A stretch of DNA of 64,000 nt, from assembly GCA_024403275.1 (NCBI GenBank), contig JAKSSD010000002.1:103332-167331 (forward strand), in the 5' to 3' direction. Made by a program: the position numbers and the translations under genes. This stretch comes from Lachnospiraceae bacterium (GTDB taxonomy: Bacteria; Bacillota; Clostridia; Lachnospirales; Lachnospiraceae). The notes under the pieces were generated by a model. It saw nothing but the letters and a program-made list of their open reading frames with translations, had not been told where the DNA came from and made no database searches. Shown here in pieces: positions 1 through 9,061 of this stretch (position 1 is the first letter of the stretch; each line of letters begins with the position of its first letter).

Positions 1-2
1 CA

Positions 3-425
3 GGATTTGGCGTTGGTTCCGCTTTTGGATCTGCTCCAAGCAGACCGATGAATTCAAATGCTGGTGGTGGATTACTTGGCGTTTTGGCAACTACTGCCGC
101 AGGAGTTGCAGGAGCTGCAATTGTTAATAAAATGCAGGAAAACAGCCAAATGAAGCTTCAGGAACAGCAGGCTGAGAGTCAGATGAGAATTGCAGAAATG
201 CAGGCTGAGAGAGCGGCAATGAGAGCTGAACAGAATGAAGAATATCAGCTAGAAATGCAGAGACTTAAAAACGAGCAGGAAGAGATTAAACTTGAGGCGC
301 TTCAGCCAACTAAGAGATATCATGCTAACTGCCCATATTGTATGGGTGTTAATCCAAACGGAAGCAAAGTATGCGAGTATTGCGGAAGTTCTTTAGCATA
401 CTATGATGAAGCAGATAATAAATAA
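3..425 (+). CDS. Zinc-ribbon protein, C-terminal part (5' end outside window)
   Basis: The reading frame is already open at base 3, so the first ATG at 48 is probably internal and the gene begins outside the window. What remains has a Gly/Ala-rich, partly hydrophobic stretch, then a strongly charged Gln/Glu/Met-rich helix likely to form a coiled coil (about 45 residues), and ends in a four-cysteine zinc ribbon (CPYC, then CEYC 14 residues on). This layout is seen at the C-termini of SPFH-like or virion-core-like proteins and other bacterial zinc-ribbon membrane proteins, but the missing N-terminus prevents naming. A terminator follows at once, so it ends its transcript. Confidence 0.6.
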   Translation, partial: GFGVGSAFGSAPSRPMNSNAGGGLLGVLATTAAGVAGAAIVNKMQENSQMKLQEQQAESQMRIAEMQAERAAMRAEQNEEYQLEMQRLKNEQEEIKLEALQPTKRYHANCPYCMGVNPNGSKVCEYCGSSLAYYDEADNK

Positions 426-438
426 AATAATCAGATAA

Positions 439-466
439 GGTAACCTGAAAGATGGTTACCTTTTTA
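439..466 (+). terminator. Rho-independent terminator
   Basis: The arms GGTAACC and GGTTACC form a 7-bp stem with an 8-nt loop, followed by TTTTTA. It closes the zinc-ribbon gene transcript and lies only 8 bases ahead of the next start codon. Confidence 0.75.
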
Positions 467-473
467 TAGTGTA

Positions 474-929
474 ATGAGAAAGACATCTTTGGTATATATT
501 AAGTGTCAAAATAAATATTTGATGCTTTATAGGAACAAAAAGAAAAATGATTTAAATGCTGGAAAATGGGTTGGCGTTGGTGGAAAGTTTGAAGGCGATG
601 AAACTCCAGAACAGTGTGCAAGACGTGAGATATTCGAGGAAACTGGTATTGAGGAAGTAGAACTTGAATATTTAGGATTAGTCAAATTTATATCAGATGT
701 TTGGGAAGATGAAGATATGTATCTATTTAAGGGTATAATGAATGATTTTCCTAAGGAGTTTGAATCAAATGAGGGAGATTTAGCCTGGATAGATGAAGAT
801 AAAGTTATGGATCTTCCAATGTGGGAAGGTGACAGAGTATTTCTTCCAGAGCTAATAGAGGATAAAAAGGATATTAATTATACATTGGTCTATAAGTCAG
901 AAGACCTTGTAGAAGTGATAAAGAATTAA
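474..929 (+). CDS. Nudix hydrolase (MutT/8-oxo-dGTP diphosphatase type)
   Basis: A complete Nudix box lies at residues 37-59: G37, E43, then R51-E52 and E55-E56 with G58, matching GX5EX7REUXEEXGU, the Mg2+-binding site that hydrolyses nucleoside diphosphates linked to another group. The phrase NAGKW just before the box is typical of the MTH1/8-oxo-dGTPase-like branch, so cleaning of oxidised nucleotides is likely, though substrate cannot be read from sequence. The length of 151 residues is normal. The ATG sits 8 bases after a terminator and has no good ribosome binding site, so the start is less certain than the domain. The lipid kinase gene follows after 15 bases. Confidence 0.85.
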   Translation: MRKTSLVYIKCQNKYLMLYRNKKKNDLNAGKWVGVGGKFEGDETPEQCARREIFEETGIEEVELEYLGLVKFISDVWEDEDMYLFKGIMNDFPKEFESNEGDLAWIDEDKVMDLPMWEGDRVFLPELIEDKKDINYTLVYKSEDLVEVIKN

Positions 930-944
930 AAATATGGGGGAAAT

Positions 945-1784
945 ATGCAATATATTTTATTCAATCAGAAAGCAAATAATGGTAAGGGTAAGGAAAATGC
1001 AGACAAGTATCTTGAAACAGTAAAATGTGAATATGAACTTGTAAATGTTTGCGAAACAGATATTAAAGAGTGGGTTAAATCATTAAAGGAAGAGGATCTG
1101 GTTGTTCTTTGTGGTGGAGACGGAACACTTAACAGATTTGCAAATGATTTGTATGGAACAGAGGTTCCTTGCGACATTTTGTTATTTGGTGCAGGAACAG
1201 GAAATGATTTCTTAAGAGATATTAAAGAAAATTATGATCAGTCAAATCCAGTGTCCATCAAAAAATTCATAGAGAAGCTTCCTACCGTGAAGATTAAGGA
1301 TAAAGAAGTTAAATTCTTAAATGGAATTGGTTTTGGAATCGATGGAATGTGTTGTGAAGTGGCAGATGCAATGAAAGCAAATGGTGCCAAGGAGATTAAT
1401 TACACAACTCTTTCAATCAAGTTAATGTTGTTTAAATACAAATGTCCTAAATCAACAATTATCGTTGATGGAGTGGCAAAGGAATATAACAAAACCTGGA
1501 TTGCTTCTGCAATGAACGGCAGATATTATGGTGGTGGAATGAAGGCTGCTCCAGACCAGGACAGACTTGGCGATACATTAACAAATGTTGTATTCCATGA
1601 TAAAGGAAGAATTGCGACACTTATGGCATTCCCTTCAATATTTAAGGGAGAGCATGTTAATAAGAAAAAAATAGTTGAAGTAAGAACAGGTAAAGAAATT
1701 ACAGTTAAATTTGACAGACCAATGGCTCTTCAGATTGATGGTGAAACAGTAACAGGTGTAACAGAATATACAGCTTGGAAATAA
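945..1784 (+). CDS. Diacylglycerol-kinase-family lipid kinase
   Basis: The N-terminal catalytic domain carries the family nucleotide-binding motif GGDGT at residues 57-61 and GTGNDF at 84-89, both hallmarks of the DAGK_cat fold (DgkB/YegS family). Members phosphorylate diacylglycerol or related lipids at the inner membrane face, feeding phosphatidate back to phospholipid synthesis. The length of 279 residues is near the usual 290-300. A GGGGG-rich ribosome binding site precedes the ATG. It sits in the same direction as the Nudix and trkA genes with short gaps, so co-transcription is plausible. YegS-type sugar-lipid kinases are an alternative substrate class. Confidence 0.85.
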   Translation: MQYILFNQKANNGKGKENADKYLETVKCEYELVNVCETDIKEWVKSLKEEDLVVLCGGDGTLNRFANDLYGTEVPCDILLFGAGTGNDFLRDIKENYDQSNPVSIKKFIEKLPTVKIKDKEVKFLNGIGFGIDGMCCEVADAMKANGAKEINYTTLSIKLMLFKYKCPKSTIIVDGVAKEYNKTWIASAMNGRYYGGGMKAAPDQDRLGDTLTNVVFHDKGRIATLMAFPSIFKGEHVNKKKIVEVRTGKEITVKFDRPMALQIDGETVTGVTEYTAWK

Positions 1785-1799
1785 AAAAGGAAGAACAAT

Positions 1800-3155
1800 A
1801 TGAAAATTATTATTGTAGGATGTGGAAAAATTGGAGTTTCCATTATTAAGCAGTTAATAATCGAAAAACATGATATTACAGTTATTGATCAGAATACAGA
1901 TGTTATTAATGATATAACTAATAACTATGATGTAATGGGCTTTGTAGGAAATGGAGCCAGCTATTCCGTTCAAAAGGAAGCTGGAGTTGATAAAGCTGAT
2001 TTACTTATCGCTGTGACTGGTTCTGATGAAATTAACCTTTTATGTTGTCTTTTTGCTAAGAAATTTGGTAATTGCAATACTATTGCAAGAGTTAGAAATC
2101 CTTTATATAACAAGGAAATTGCCTATATTAAGGACGAACTTGGTCTTTCGATGATTATCAATCCTGAATATGCGGCAGCAACTGAAATCTCAAGAATTCT
2201 TAGATTTCCTTCAGCAGATAAGATTGAAACTTTCGCTAAGGGAAGAGTAGAGTTATTAAATCTTGTTATTAATGAAGAATCTCCACTTGTTGGAAAAACT
2301 CTTATTGAAGTATCAAAGAGAATTTCATCTGATATTTTGGTATGTTCAGTTGAAAGAAATGATGATGTATTTATTCCAAATGGTGCATTTATCTTAAGAG
2401 AAGGCGACAAGATTACTATTATTGCATCAGCAGTTCATGCAAAAGAATTCTTTACAAAGATTGGATATGATACACATCAGGTTAAAGACACCATGATTAT
2501 TGGTGGTGGTCGTATGACTTTTTATCTTGCAGAACAGCTTTTAAAGATGGGAATTAAAGTCAAAATTGTTGAATCAGATAGAGCTAAGTGTGAAACTCTT
2601 AGCGAAACATTCCCTAAGGCAACAATTATTAATGGCGATGCAACAAATCAGGAAATTCTTCTTGAAGAAGGAATTACAGGATGTGATTCCTTTGTAGCAT
2701 TAACTGGAATCGATGAAACTAATATATTCCTTTCATTATTTGCAAGAACCCGTACTCAGGGAAAAATTGTAACAAAGATTGATAGAATTAATTTTAATGA
2801 TATTATCGATACATTTAAGTTAAGTAGTCTTATTTATCCAGAAAAGATTGCAGCTGATTACATTGTTTCATATGTAAGAGCTATGCAAAATTCTATTGGA
2901 AGTAATGTTGCTACAATGATTAAGCTTAATTCAGGTAAAGTTGAAGCTTTGGAATTCACGATTACTCAGGGATCACCAGTAGTAGGAATTCCAATTATGG
3001 ATCTTAACCTTAAGAGAGATATTCTTATTGGATGTATTAATCATAAGGGCAAAATCGTTGCACCAAAAGGCCAGAATGTAATTGAAGTAGGAGATACTGT
3101 AGTAGTTATTACAACTAAAACAGGTCTTAACGACATCAAAGATATACTTGAATAG
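1800..3155 (+). CDS. trkA: Trk potassium uptake system NAD-binding subunit TrkA
   Basis: The 451-residue protein has two tandem RCK units. Each is a Rossmann NAD(H)-binding half (GCGKIG at residues 7-12 with acidic D30 ending the second strand; a second GGGRMT near 236) followed by a TrkA_C ligand-binding half. This is the full-length duplicated TrkA rather than a single-unit KtrA. TrkA is the cytoplasmic gating ring for the membrane subunit TrkH, whose gene starts 8 bases downstream, so the two form an operon. TrkA_C domains in Firmicutes often bind c-di-AMP or nucleotides, and gdpP (c-di-AMP hydrolase) occurs later in this window; a link is inferred only. Confidence 0.95.
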   Translation: MKIIIVGCGKIGVSIIKQLIIEKHDITVIDQNTDVINDITNNYDVMGFVGNGASYSVQKEAGVDKADLLIAVTGSDEINLLCCLFAKKFGNCNTIARVRNPLYNKEIAYIKDELGLSMIINPEYAAATEISRILRFPSADKIETFAKGRVELLNLVINEESPLVGKTLIEVSKRISSDILVCSVERNDDVFIPNGAFILREGDKITIIASAVHAKEFFTKIGYDTHQVKDTMIIGGGRMTFYLAEQLLKMGIKVKIVESDRAKCETLSETFPKATIINGDATNQEILLEEGITGCDSFVALTGIDETNIFLSLFARTRTQGKIVTKIDRINFNDIIDTFKLSSLIYPEKIAADYIVSYVRAMQNSIGSNVATMIKLNSGKVEALEFTITQGSPVVGIPIMDLNLKRDILIGCINHKGKIVAPKGQNVIEVGDTVVVITTKTGLNDIKDILE

Positions 3156-3163
3156 GAGAAGTT

Positions 3164-4603
3164 ATGAATATAGCTATAGTTGGTTACAATTTAGGCTGGG
3201 TATTAACTTTTGAAAGTGGATTTATGCTTCTCCCAGCACTTGTTGGACTTATTTATGGAGAAAAAGAAGGATGGCCCTATCTGATTGTTGGTATTGCCGG
3301 ACTTCTTATAGGATTACTTTTTGTAAGAAAGAAACCAAAGAACAAGCAGTTCTATACAAAGGAAGGTTTTGCGACAGTAGGTCTTGCCTGGATACTTATG
3401 AGTATTATTGGAGCTATTCCTCTTTGCGTATCAAAGGATATTCCTAATTATATTGATGCATTATTTGAGACTGCTTCAGGTTTATCTACAACAGGAGCTT
3501 CGATTCTTAGAGATGTAGAAGCAATCAGTCATGTAGGTTTATTCTGGCGAAGCTTCACTCACTTTATAGGTGGTATGGGAATTTTCGTATTCCTTCTCGC
3601 AATTATGCCTATGGTAGGTGGACTTAATATGCACCTTCTTCGTGCAGAAAGCCCAGGACCAGTAGTAGGCAAATTGGTTCCAAAGATGAAGGATTCATCA
3701 CAGATTCTATATCTTATTTATATTTTCCTTACAGTTCTTGAGTTTATTTTACTTTGGATTTTTGGTATGAACCCATTTGAAGCTCTTTGTACATCGATTG
3801 CTACTGCGGGTACTGGAGGTTTTGGTATATATGGAGATAGTATAGGAGGATTTAATACCGCATTAAAATGGATTGTTGCTATATTTATGATCCTTTTTGG
3901 TATCAACTTTAATGCGTATTTTCTTTTACTTGCCAGAAAGTTTAAAGATATATTCAAGATTGATGAGATTAAAGTATATCTTTCAATGATTCTTATTTCG
4001 GTTGTTGCAATTACTATTAACATTTTCAAAATGTATGAACATTTTGGCGATGCCTTAACAGATGCCTTTTTCCAGGTTGCTTCATTGGTTACTTCAACAG
4101 GTTTTGCAACTACTGACTTTAATCAGTGGCCAACATTTTCAAAGACAGTGCTTATTCTTATAATGATATGCGGAGCCTGCGCAGGTAGTACAGGTGGTGG
4201 TATTAAGGTATCAAGATTCATTATTATGTTTAAAGCCATAATCCAGGAAATCAACTTATTTATACATCCAAGAAGTGTTAAATCAGTTGAAATGGATGGT
4301 AAGGCTGTTGATAAAACAGTAGTAAGAAGTGTATGTGTATATTTCCTTCTTTTTGGAGTGATTTATTTCGTATCAGTATTCTTAATATCATTTAATAAAT
4401 TTGATATGGTTACTACATTTACATCTGTACTTGCTACGATTAACAATATGGGACCTGGTCTTGAAATGGTTGGACCTGCAGGAAGCTTTGCAGATTTCAA
4501 CTGGTTCTCTAAGTTAGTATTCATATTTGATATGTTAGCTGGACGACTTGAATTATATCCTATATTATTGTTGATTTTACCAGCTATGTGGAAAAAGCAT
4601 TAA
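3164..4603 (+). CDS. trkH: Trk potassium uptake system membrane subunit TrkH
   Basis: This polytopic protein of 479 residues carries the four pore-loop repeats of the Trk/Ktr/HKT family, each with a selectivity-filter glycine: STTGAS, ATAGTGGF, TSTGFAT and NNMGPG. The conserved GGIKVSR loop and the C-terminal GRLELYPIL motif are also present. It forms the K+ conducting subunit gated by TrkA, encoded immediately upstream with an AGGAG ribosome binding site in the 8-base gap. The length and motifs are complete. Confidence 0.95.
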   Translation: MNIAIVGYNLGWVLTFESGFMLLPALVGLIYGEKEGWPYLIVGIAGLLIGLLFVRKKPKNKQFYTKEGFATVGLAWILMSIIGAIPLCVSKDIPNYIDALFETASGLSTTGASILRDVEAISHVGLFWRSFTHFIGGMGIFVFLLAIMPMVGGLNMHLLRAESPGPVVGKLVPKMKDSSQILYLIYIFLTVLEFILLWIFGMNPFEALCTSIATAGTGGFGIYGDSIGGFNTALKWIVAIFMILFGINFNAYFLLLARKFKDIFKIDEIKVYLSMILISVVAITINIFKMYEHFGDALTDAFFQVASLVTSTGFATTDFNQWPTFSKTVLILIMICGACAGSTGGGIKVSRFIIMFKAIIQEINLFIHPRSVKSVEMDGKAVDKTVVRSVCVYFLLFGVIYFVSVFLISFNKFDMVTTFTSVLATINNMGPGLEMVGPAGSFADFNWFSKLVFIFDMLAGRLELYPILLLILPAMWKKH

Positions 4604-4641
4604 GGTATGTAAATATATAATAAGTGGTTTAGGAGGTTATT

Positions 4642-6228
4642 ATGGAAGCAAAAGAAATTATTGAATCAGGTAAAGCGATACTTGGAATAGAGTTTGGTTC
4701 AACAAGAATTAAGGGTGTTATTACAGACGATAAAGGAAGTGTTTTGGCAGTAGGTGGTTTTGGATGGGAAAACAGCTTGCTTGACGGAATATGGACATAT
4801 TCAGAAGAAGAAATCTGGAATGGATTACAAGAATGCTACGCAGATGTATGCAAAGTAGTTGCTACAGAGTATGGCGTAAAGATTAAGAAGTTTGCAGCAA
4901 TTGGTTTCTCAGCAATGATGCATGGATATCTTGCATTTAATAAGGATGATGAACTTCTTGTTCCATTTAGAACATGGAGAAATACAATTACAGCAAAAGC
5001 CCAGGAAGAACTTACAAAAGAATTTAACTATAATATTCCTCAAAGATGGAGTATTTCACATTTATATCAGGCTATGTTAAATAAGGAAGAGCATGTAAAG
5101 GACATTACATTCTTCACAACTCTTGCAGGTTTTGTACATTGGAAACTTACAGGAGAAAAGGTACTTGGTGTAGGTGATGCATCAGGTATGTTCCCAATTG
5201 ACATTGCGACTGGCAACTATGATGAAAAAATGATTGCTAAGTTTGATGAACTTGCAAAGACAACAGATTTAAAACTTTCACTCAAAGATATTTTACCAAA
5301 GGTTCTTACAGCAGGTGAAAATGCTGGTTATCTTACAGAAGAAGGTGCAAAACTTCTTGATAAGAGTGGCGAATTAGAGGCAGGAATTCCTCTTTGCCCT
5401 CCAGAAGGTGATGCAGGAACAGGTATGGTTGCAACAAATAGTGTTGGAGTAAGAACTGGTAACATTTCAGCTGGTACATCAGTATTCGCAATGGTAGTTC
5501 TTGAGAAAGAGTTATCAAAGGTTTATCCAGAAATTGACCTTGTTACAACACCAGATGGTGCATTGGTTGGTATGGTTCATTGCAATAACTGTACATCAGA
5601 AATTAATAACTGGGTTAAGATTTTCAAAGAGTTCTATGCACTTATGGGACAGACACCAGATATGAATGAGTTATTTACCAAGTTGTATTCAGTAGCTATG
5701 GAAGGTGATGCAGACTGCGGAGATGTAATGCTTTATAACTACTTATCAGGTGAACCAGTAACTGGATTTGAGAAGGGTGCTCTTGTTCTTGCAAGAACAG
5801 CAGAAGCAGAGTTTTCACTTGCAAATCTTATGAGATCAAATCTTTATTCAGCTATGGCTACACTTAAGGTTGGTCTTGACCTTATGCTCAAGGAAGAAGG
5901 AGTAAAGGTAGATGAGATGTATGGTCATGGTGGATACTTCAAGACAAAAGGCGTTGGAACAAAGATTGCCGCAGCTGCAATTAACGCTCCAGTTTCTGTA
6001 ATGGAGACTGCTTCAGAAGGTGGTGCATGGGGAATCGCAATTCTTGCTGATTATATGGTTAACAAGAATAATGAATCCTTAAGTGAATTCCTCAATAATA
6101 CAATTTTCGCTGGTTCAAAGTGTGAAAAGTGTGAACCTGAAGCAAAGGATGTTGAAGGATTTGATAAATATATTGAGAAGTACAAGGCTGGTCTTGCGAT
6201 TGAGCGAGCTGCTGTAGATACACTTTAA
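4642..6228 (+). CDS. FGGY-family carbohydrate kinase, probably L-ribulokinase-like
   Basis: The N-terminal phosphate-binding motif GIEFGSTRIKG and a second nucleotide-binding segment near EGDAGTGMVATN place this 528-residue protein in the FGGY sugar kinase family. The AraD gene starts 20 bases downstream, which favours L-ribulose (or a related ketopentose) as substrate, giving L-ribulose-5-phosphate for the epimerase. It is not a close match to classical AraB or XylB by eye, so no symbol is given. An excellent AGGAGGT ribosome binding site precedes the ATG. No isomerase or sugar transporter lies alongside, so the sugar is processed with help from genes elsewhere. Confidence 0.8.
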   Translation: MEAKEIIESGKAILGIEFGSTRIKGVITDDKGSVLAVGGFGWENSLLDGIWTYSEEEIWNGLQECYADVCKVVATEYGVKIKKFAAIGFSAMMHGYLAFNKDDELLVPFRTWRNTITAKAQEELTKEFNYNIPQRWSISHLYQAMLNKEEHVKDITFFTTLAGFVHWKLTGEKVLGVGDASGMFPIDIATGNYDEKMIAKFDELAKTTDLKLSLKDILPKVLTAGENAGYLTEEGAKLLDKSGELEAGIPLCPPEGDAGTGMVATNSVGVRTGNISAGTSVFAMVVLEKELSKVYPEIDLVTTPDGALVGMVHCNNCTSEINNWVKIFKEFYALMGQTPDMNELFTKLYSVAMEGDADCGDVMLYNYLSGEPVTGFEKGALVLARTAEAEFSLANLMRSNLYSAMATLKVGLDLMLKEEGVKVDEMYGHGGYFKTKGVGTKIAAAAINAPVSVMETASEGGAWGIAILADYMVNKNNESLSEFLNNTIFAGSKCEKCEPEAKDVEGFDKYIEKYKAGLAIERAAVDTL

Positions 6229-6248
6229 TTAGTAAAGGATAAAATAAT

Positions 6249-6947
6249 ATGTTAGAAGAATTAAAAATTAAAGTATTTGAAGCAAATATGCTTCTTCCAA
6301 AGTACAATCTTGTAACATTTACATGGGGAAATGTAAGTGCAATTGATAGAGAAAGCGGATTGTTTGTAATCAAGCCAAGTGGAGTTGAATATGATGTTAT
6401 GACTCCAGAGGATATGGTTGTTGTAGATTTAAATGGTAAGGTAGTTGAAGGAAAACTTAATCCTTCATCTGATACACCAACACATCTTGAACTTTATAAA
6501 GGATTTCCTGAAATCGGTGGTGTAGTTCATACTCATTCTACATATGCAACAAGCTTTGCACAGTCAGGCAAGGATATTCCTTGTTATGGAACAACTCATG
6601 CAGATTATTTTTATGGAGATATTCCATGCGTAAGATGTCTTACAAAGGAAGAGATAGAAGATGCATATGAGTTGAATACAGGAAAACTTATTGTTAATGA
6701 GTTCAATAAGATGAACAAAGATCCAATGGCTGTATGTGGAGTGCTTTGTAAGAATCACGGACCATTTGCATGGGGAAAGGATGCAAATAATGCCGTTCAC
6801 AACGCAGTAGTTATGGAAGAAGTAGCGAAGATGGCACTTTTCACAGAGCAGATCAATCCAAAGGTTGAAAGAGCTCCTCAGGAATTACAGGATAAGCATT
6901 ATTATCGTAAACATGGAGCTAATGCTTATTACGGACAGAGTAAGTAA
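6249..6947 (+). CDS. araD: L-ribulose-5-phosphate 4-epimerase
   Basis: This class II aldolase-fold protein of 232 residues has the zinc ligands in [11 protein letters not shown] (two His) and the third His in [10 protein letters not shown], plus THADYFYG around the active site. AraD converts L-ribulose-5-phosphate to D-xylulose-5-phosphate, linking arabinose use to the pentose phosphate pathway. The kinase gene directly upstream supplies the substrate. Paralogues UlaF and SgbE use the same fold for ascorbate/xylulose routes and cannot be fully excluded, but the kinase neighbour fits AraD best. Confidence 0.9.
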   Translation: MLEELKIKVFEANMLLPKYNLVTFTWGNVSAIDRESGLFVIKPSGVEYDVMTPEDMVVVDLNGKVVEGKLNPSSDTPTHLELYKGFPEIGGVVHTHSTYATSFAQSGKDIPCYGTTHADYFYGDIPCVRCLTKEEIEDAYELNTGKLIVNEFNKMNKDPMAVCGVLCKNHGPFAWGKDANNAVHNAVVMEEVAKMALFTEQINPKVERAPQELQDKHYYRKHGANAYYGQSK

Positions 6948-6966
6948 ATAGAAAAAAGGGGAACAT

Positions 6967-7449
6967 ATGGAATACAGAGGTGAAATAGTCTTAGCAATAA
7001 TTGACGGAAGAATTCATCCTTTTGAGGATAAAGAAGTTCCAGATGCTATTTGCTCATTAATCATTACAGAGAGTATGCTTTATGTTTCAGAGGATAATTA
7101 CGATGGAACATATACAGATCATTATAGTGCGCCTTTAAAAGATGTTGAGTCAATTGCAATTGAAAGACCATTTGCGACATCAATGGGATCAATGGGTCCG
7201 AAAAGATCAGGATTTGAGGATCGTTCGTTTAATATGAATTACGGACTTCCAATGCATGGATTTATAGCTGCAATTTTTGATTATTTTGATCCTAATTTAG
7301 CAGATAAACCAGGAAATGAAAGAGCAAAATATCTGGTTGTTCATTACACTGAAAAAGATGGAAAAGAAAAGAAAGTTTTCTTTAATGAAGTTAATAAAAA
7401 TGCTAAAAGATTTGTAAAAGAGTGGGAAGCAATTAAAGAACGTCATTAA
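6967..7449 (+). CDS. Uncharacterised protein, 160 residues
   Basis: I do not recognise this soluble protein. It lacks a signal peptide or membrane segment. The first part (residues 25-60) alternates hydrophobic and polar residues like a beta-rich PH-type domain, the middle is Gly/Met-rich and the end is Lys/Glu-rich and helical. A GGGGAACAT sequence precedes the ATG. It follows araD by 19 bases on the same strand, so it may be co-transcribed, but nothing ties it to sugar use. The next gene has its own promoter starting at this gene's stop codon. Confidence 0.6.
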   Translation: MEYRGEIVLAIIDGRIHPFEDKEVPDAICSLIITESMLYVSEDNYDGTYTDHYSAPLKDVESIAIERPFATSMGSMGPKRSGFEDRSFNMNYGLPMHGFIAAIFDYFDPNLADKPGNERAKYLVVHYTEKDGKEKKVFFNEVNKNAKRFVKEWEAIKERH

Positions 7450-7479
7450 TTGACAATCATAATCTTCGTGTGATAGCAT
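7450..7479 (+). promoter_or_regulatory. Promoter of the amino-acid ABC importer
   Basis: A perfect TTGACA -35 box (7450-7455) is followed after 18 bp by TAGCAT (7474-7479), itself preceded by TG one base upstream (extended -10). It begins immediately after the previous stop codon. An inverted repeat follows downstream, before the start codon. Confidence 0.55.
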
Positions 7480-7485
7480 ATTAGT

Positions 7486-7518
7486 GTTTTACTTGACTAA
7501 AGCAATATTTTGTAAAAC
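7486..7518 (+). promoter_or_regulatory. Inverted repeat, possible operator
   Basis: GTTTTAC (7486-7492) and GTAAAAC (7512-7518) are a perfect 7-bp inverted repeat with a 19-bp spacer. It lies between the proposed promoter and the ribosome binding site of the binding-protein gene. It could be a regulator site; no factor is suggested by the sequence. Confidence 0.3.
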
Positions 7519-7532
7519 AGGAGGAGAGATTT

Positions 7533-8330
7533 ATGAAAAAATTAGTTTCAGTATTAATGACAGCTTTAATGGCTTGTACATTACTTGTTGGTTGCGGTAA
7601 AGCAAATGCAACTGACTGGGAGTACATTAAAAACAAAAATGAAATGGTAGTAGGTATTACACTTTATGAGCCAATGAACTACTATGATGAGAGCGGTAAG
7701 TTAATTGGTTTCGATACAGAGTTTGCTGAAGCAGTAGCTGAAATCACAGGTGTTCCTGTTAAATTCCAGGAAATCGAGTGGGATCAGAAAGAAGTTGAAC
7801 TTAAGTCTAAGACAATTGACTGTATCTGGAATGGTCTTACAGTAACAGAAGAGAGAAAAGCAAACATGGCATTCTCAACTTCATATGTTGTAAACAAGCA
7901 GGTTGTAGTTATAAACAAGGCTAATGCAGACAAGTTCACATCTCTTGCAGAAATGGATGGTATCAGTGTATGTGCTGAAAGTGGTTCAGCTGGTGAAAGT
8001 GCTATCGAGGCAGATGCTCACCTTAGCACAGGAAAATACCTTGGATGTTCAGCTCAGAAGGATTGTTTACTTGAAGTAAAGGCTGGAACATGCGATGCAG
8101 CAGTTCTTGACTATACTCTTGCAAATGCAGTTATTAATGATGATACAGATTATAGTGACCTTATGATTCTTGAAGGTGCTGATCTTATGAGCGAAGAGTA
8201 CGCAATTGGTTGCAGACTTGAAGACGTTGAAACAGTTAAGAGAATCGATGATGCTATCGCAAAGTTAGTTGCAAACGGAAAGCTTGCAGAGCTTGGTGAG
8301 AAGTACGGCGTAGACGTTATTTCAGAATAA
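7533..8330 (+). CDS. Polar amino-acid ABC transporter substrate-binding lipoprotein
   Basis: A lipoprotein signal peptide ends in LLVGC with the lipidated cysteine at residue 21. The mature part is a family 3 solute-binding protein: MVVGITLYEPMNYYD opens the first lobe, GFDTEFAEAVAE is the family signature and WNGLTVTEER lines the ligand cleft. It binds a polar amino acid outside the membrane and delivers it to the permease/ATPase pair encoded downstream. AGGAGGAGAG is a strong ribosome binding site. A hairpin after the gene probably makes this product more abundant than its partners. Confidence 0.92.
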   Translation: MKKLVSVLMTALMACTLLVGCGKANATDWEYIKNKNEMVVGITLYEPMNYYDESGKLIGFDTEFAEAVAEITGVPVKFQEIEWDQKEVELKSKTIDCIWNGLTVTEERKANMAFSTSYVVNKQVVVINKANADKFTSLAEMDGISVCAESGSAGESAIEADAHLSTGKYLGCSAQKDCLLEVKAGTCDAAVLDYTLANAVINDDTDYSDLMILEGADLMSEEYAIGCRLEDVETVKRIDDAIAKLVANGKLAELGEKYGVDVISE

Positions 8331-8352
8331 TATAAAAGTATTAATTAAGCGA

Positions 8353-8384
8353 AAGGAAGCTTGATTTATCAGGCTTCCTTTTAT
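8353..8384 (+). terminator. Intra-operon hairpin/attenuating terminator
   Basis: AAGGAAGC and GCTTCCTT pair, and the stem continues inward through TGAT/ATCA with one mismatch; a short T-run follows (8379-8382). It lies between the binding-protein gene and the permease gene, a common place for partial termination or 3'-end protection so that the binding protein is made in excess. Confidence 0.6.
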
Positions 8385-8405
8385 ATTAAATCTTAGGAGA
8401 AAACT

Positions 8406-9050
8406 ATGTTTTTGGATGTTACACTGAATCTCTTAGAAGGATTCAAACTTACTATTTTAATATTTTTGATTACACTTGTGGGGGCCCTTCCATTAGGTCT
8501 TGTTATTACATTTGGTAGTATGTCAAAAATCAAATTTATTAAAGGTCTTACTAAAGGATTTGTATGGATTGTAAGAGGTACACCTCTTATGTTACAGATT
8601 ATTCTTGTATTTTATGGACCAGGACTTATTTTTCATACAAATGGTTTAGGAAGATTACCAGCTGTTTTGGTAGCGTTCATTATTAATTACGCATGTTATT
8701 TCTCAGAGATTTACAGAGGTGGAATAGAAAGTATTTCGCAAGGACAGTATGAAGCTGGTCAGGTTTTGGGTATGACCAAAACTCAGATTTTCTTCAAGGT
8801 AATTCTTATGCAGGTTGTTAAGAGAATAATTCCTCCAATGGGTAATGAAATAATTACTCTCGTAAAGGATACTTCCTTAGCACGTGTTGTATCATGTGTA
8901 GAATTATTAAAAGCGGCTCAGGACATCGTAGGATTGAAAGCTATTATTTGGCCAATTTTCTACATTGGTGCCTTTTATCTTCTTTTCACAGGTTTTCTTA
9001 CATTGTTGTTTGGATTCATTGAAAAGAAACTTAATTACTATAAAGGTTAG
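8406..9050 (+). CDS. Amino-acid ABC transporter permease
   Basis: A hydrophobic protein of 214 residues with about five membrane segments and the permease EAA loop (EAGQVLGMTKTQIFFKVIL), which docks on the ATPase. RGTPLMLQ near the second membrane segment is a signature of the His/Glu/Gln permease family. AGGAGA precedes the ATG. It works with the binding protein upstream and the ATPase 11 bases downstream. A single permease gene implies a homodimeric channel. Confidence 0.92.
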   Translation: MFLDVTLNLLEGFKLTILIFLITLVGALPLGLVITFGSMSKIKFIKGLTKGFVWIVRGTPLMLQIILVFYGPGLIFHTNGLGRLPAVLVAFIINYACYFSEIYRGGIESISQGQYEAGQVLGMTKTQIFFKVILMQVVKRIIPPMGNEIITLVKDTSLARVVSCVELLKAAQDIVGLKAIIWPIFYIGAFYLLFTGFLTLLFGFIEKKLNYYKG

Positions 9051-9061
9051 GAGGCTGAGCT

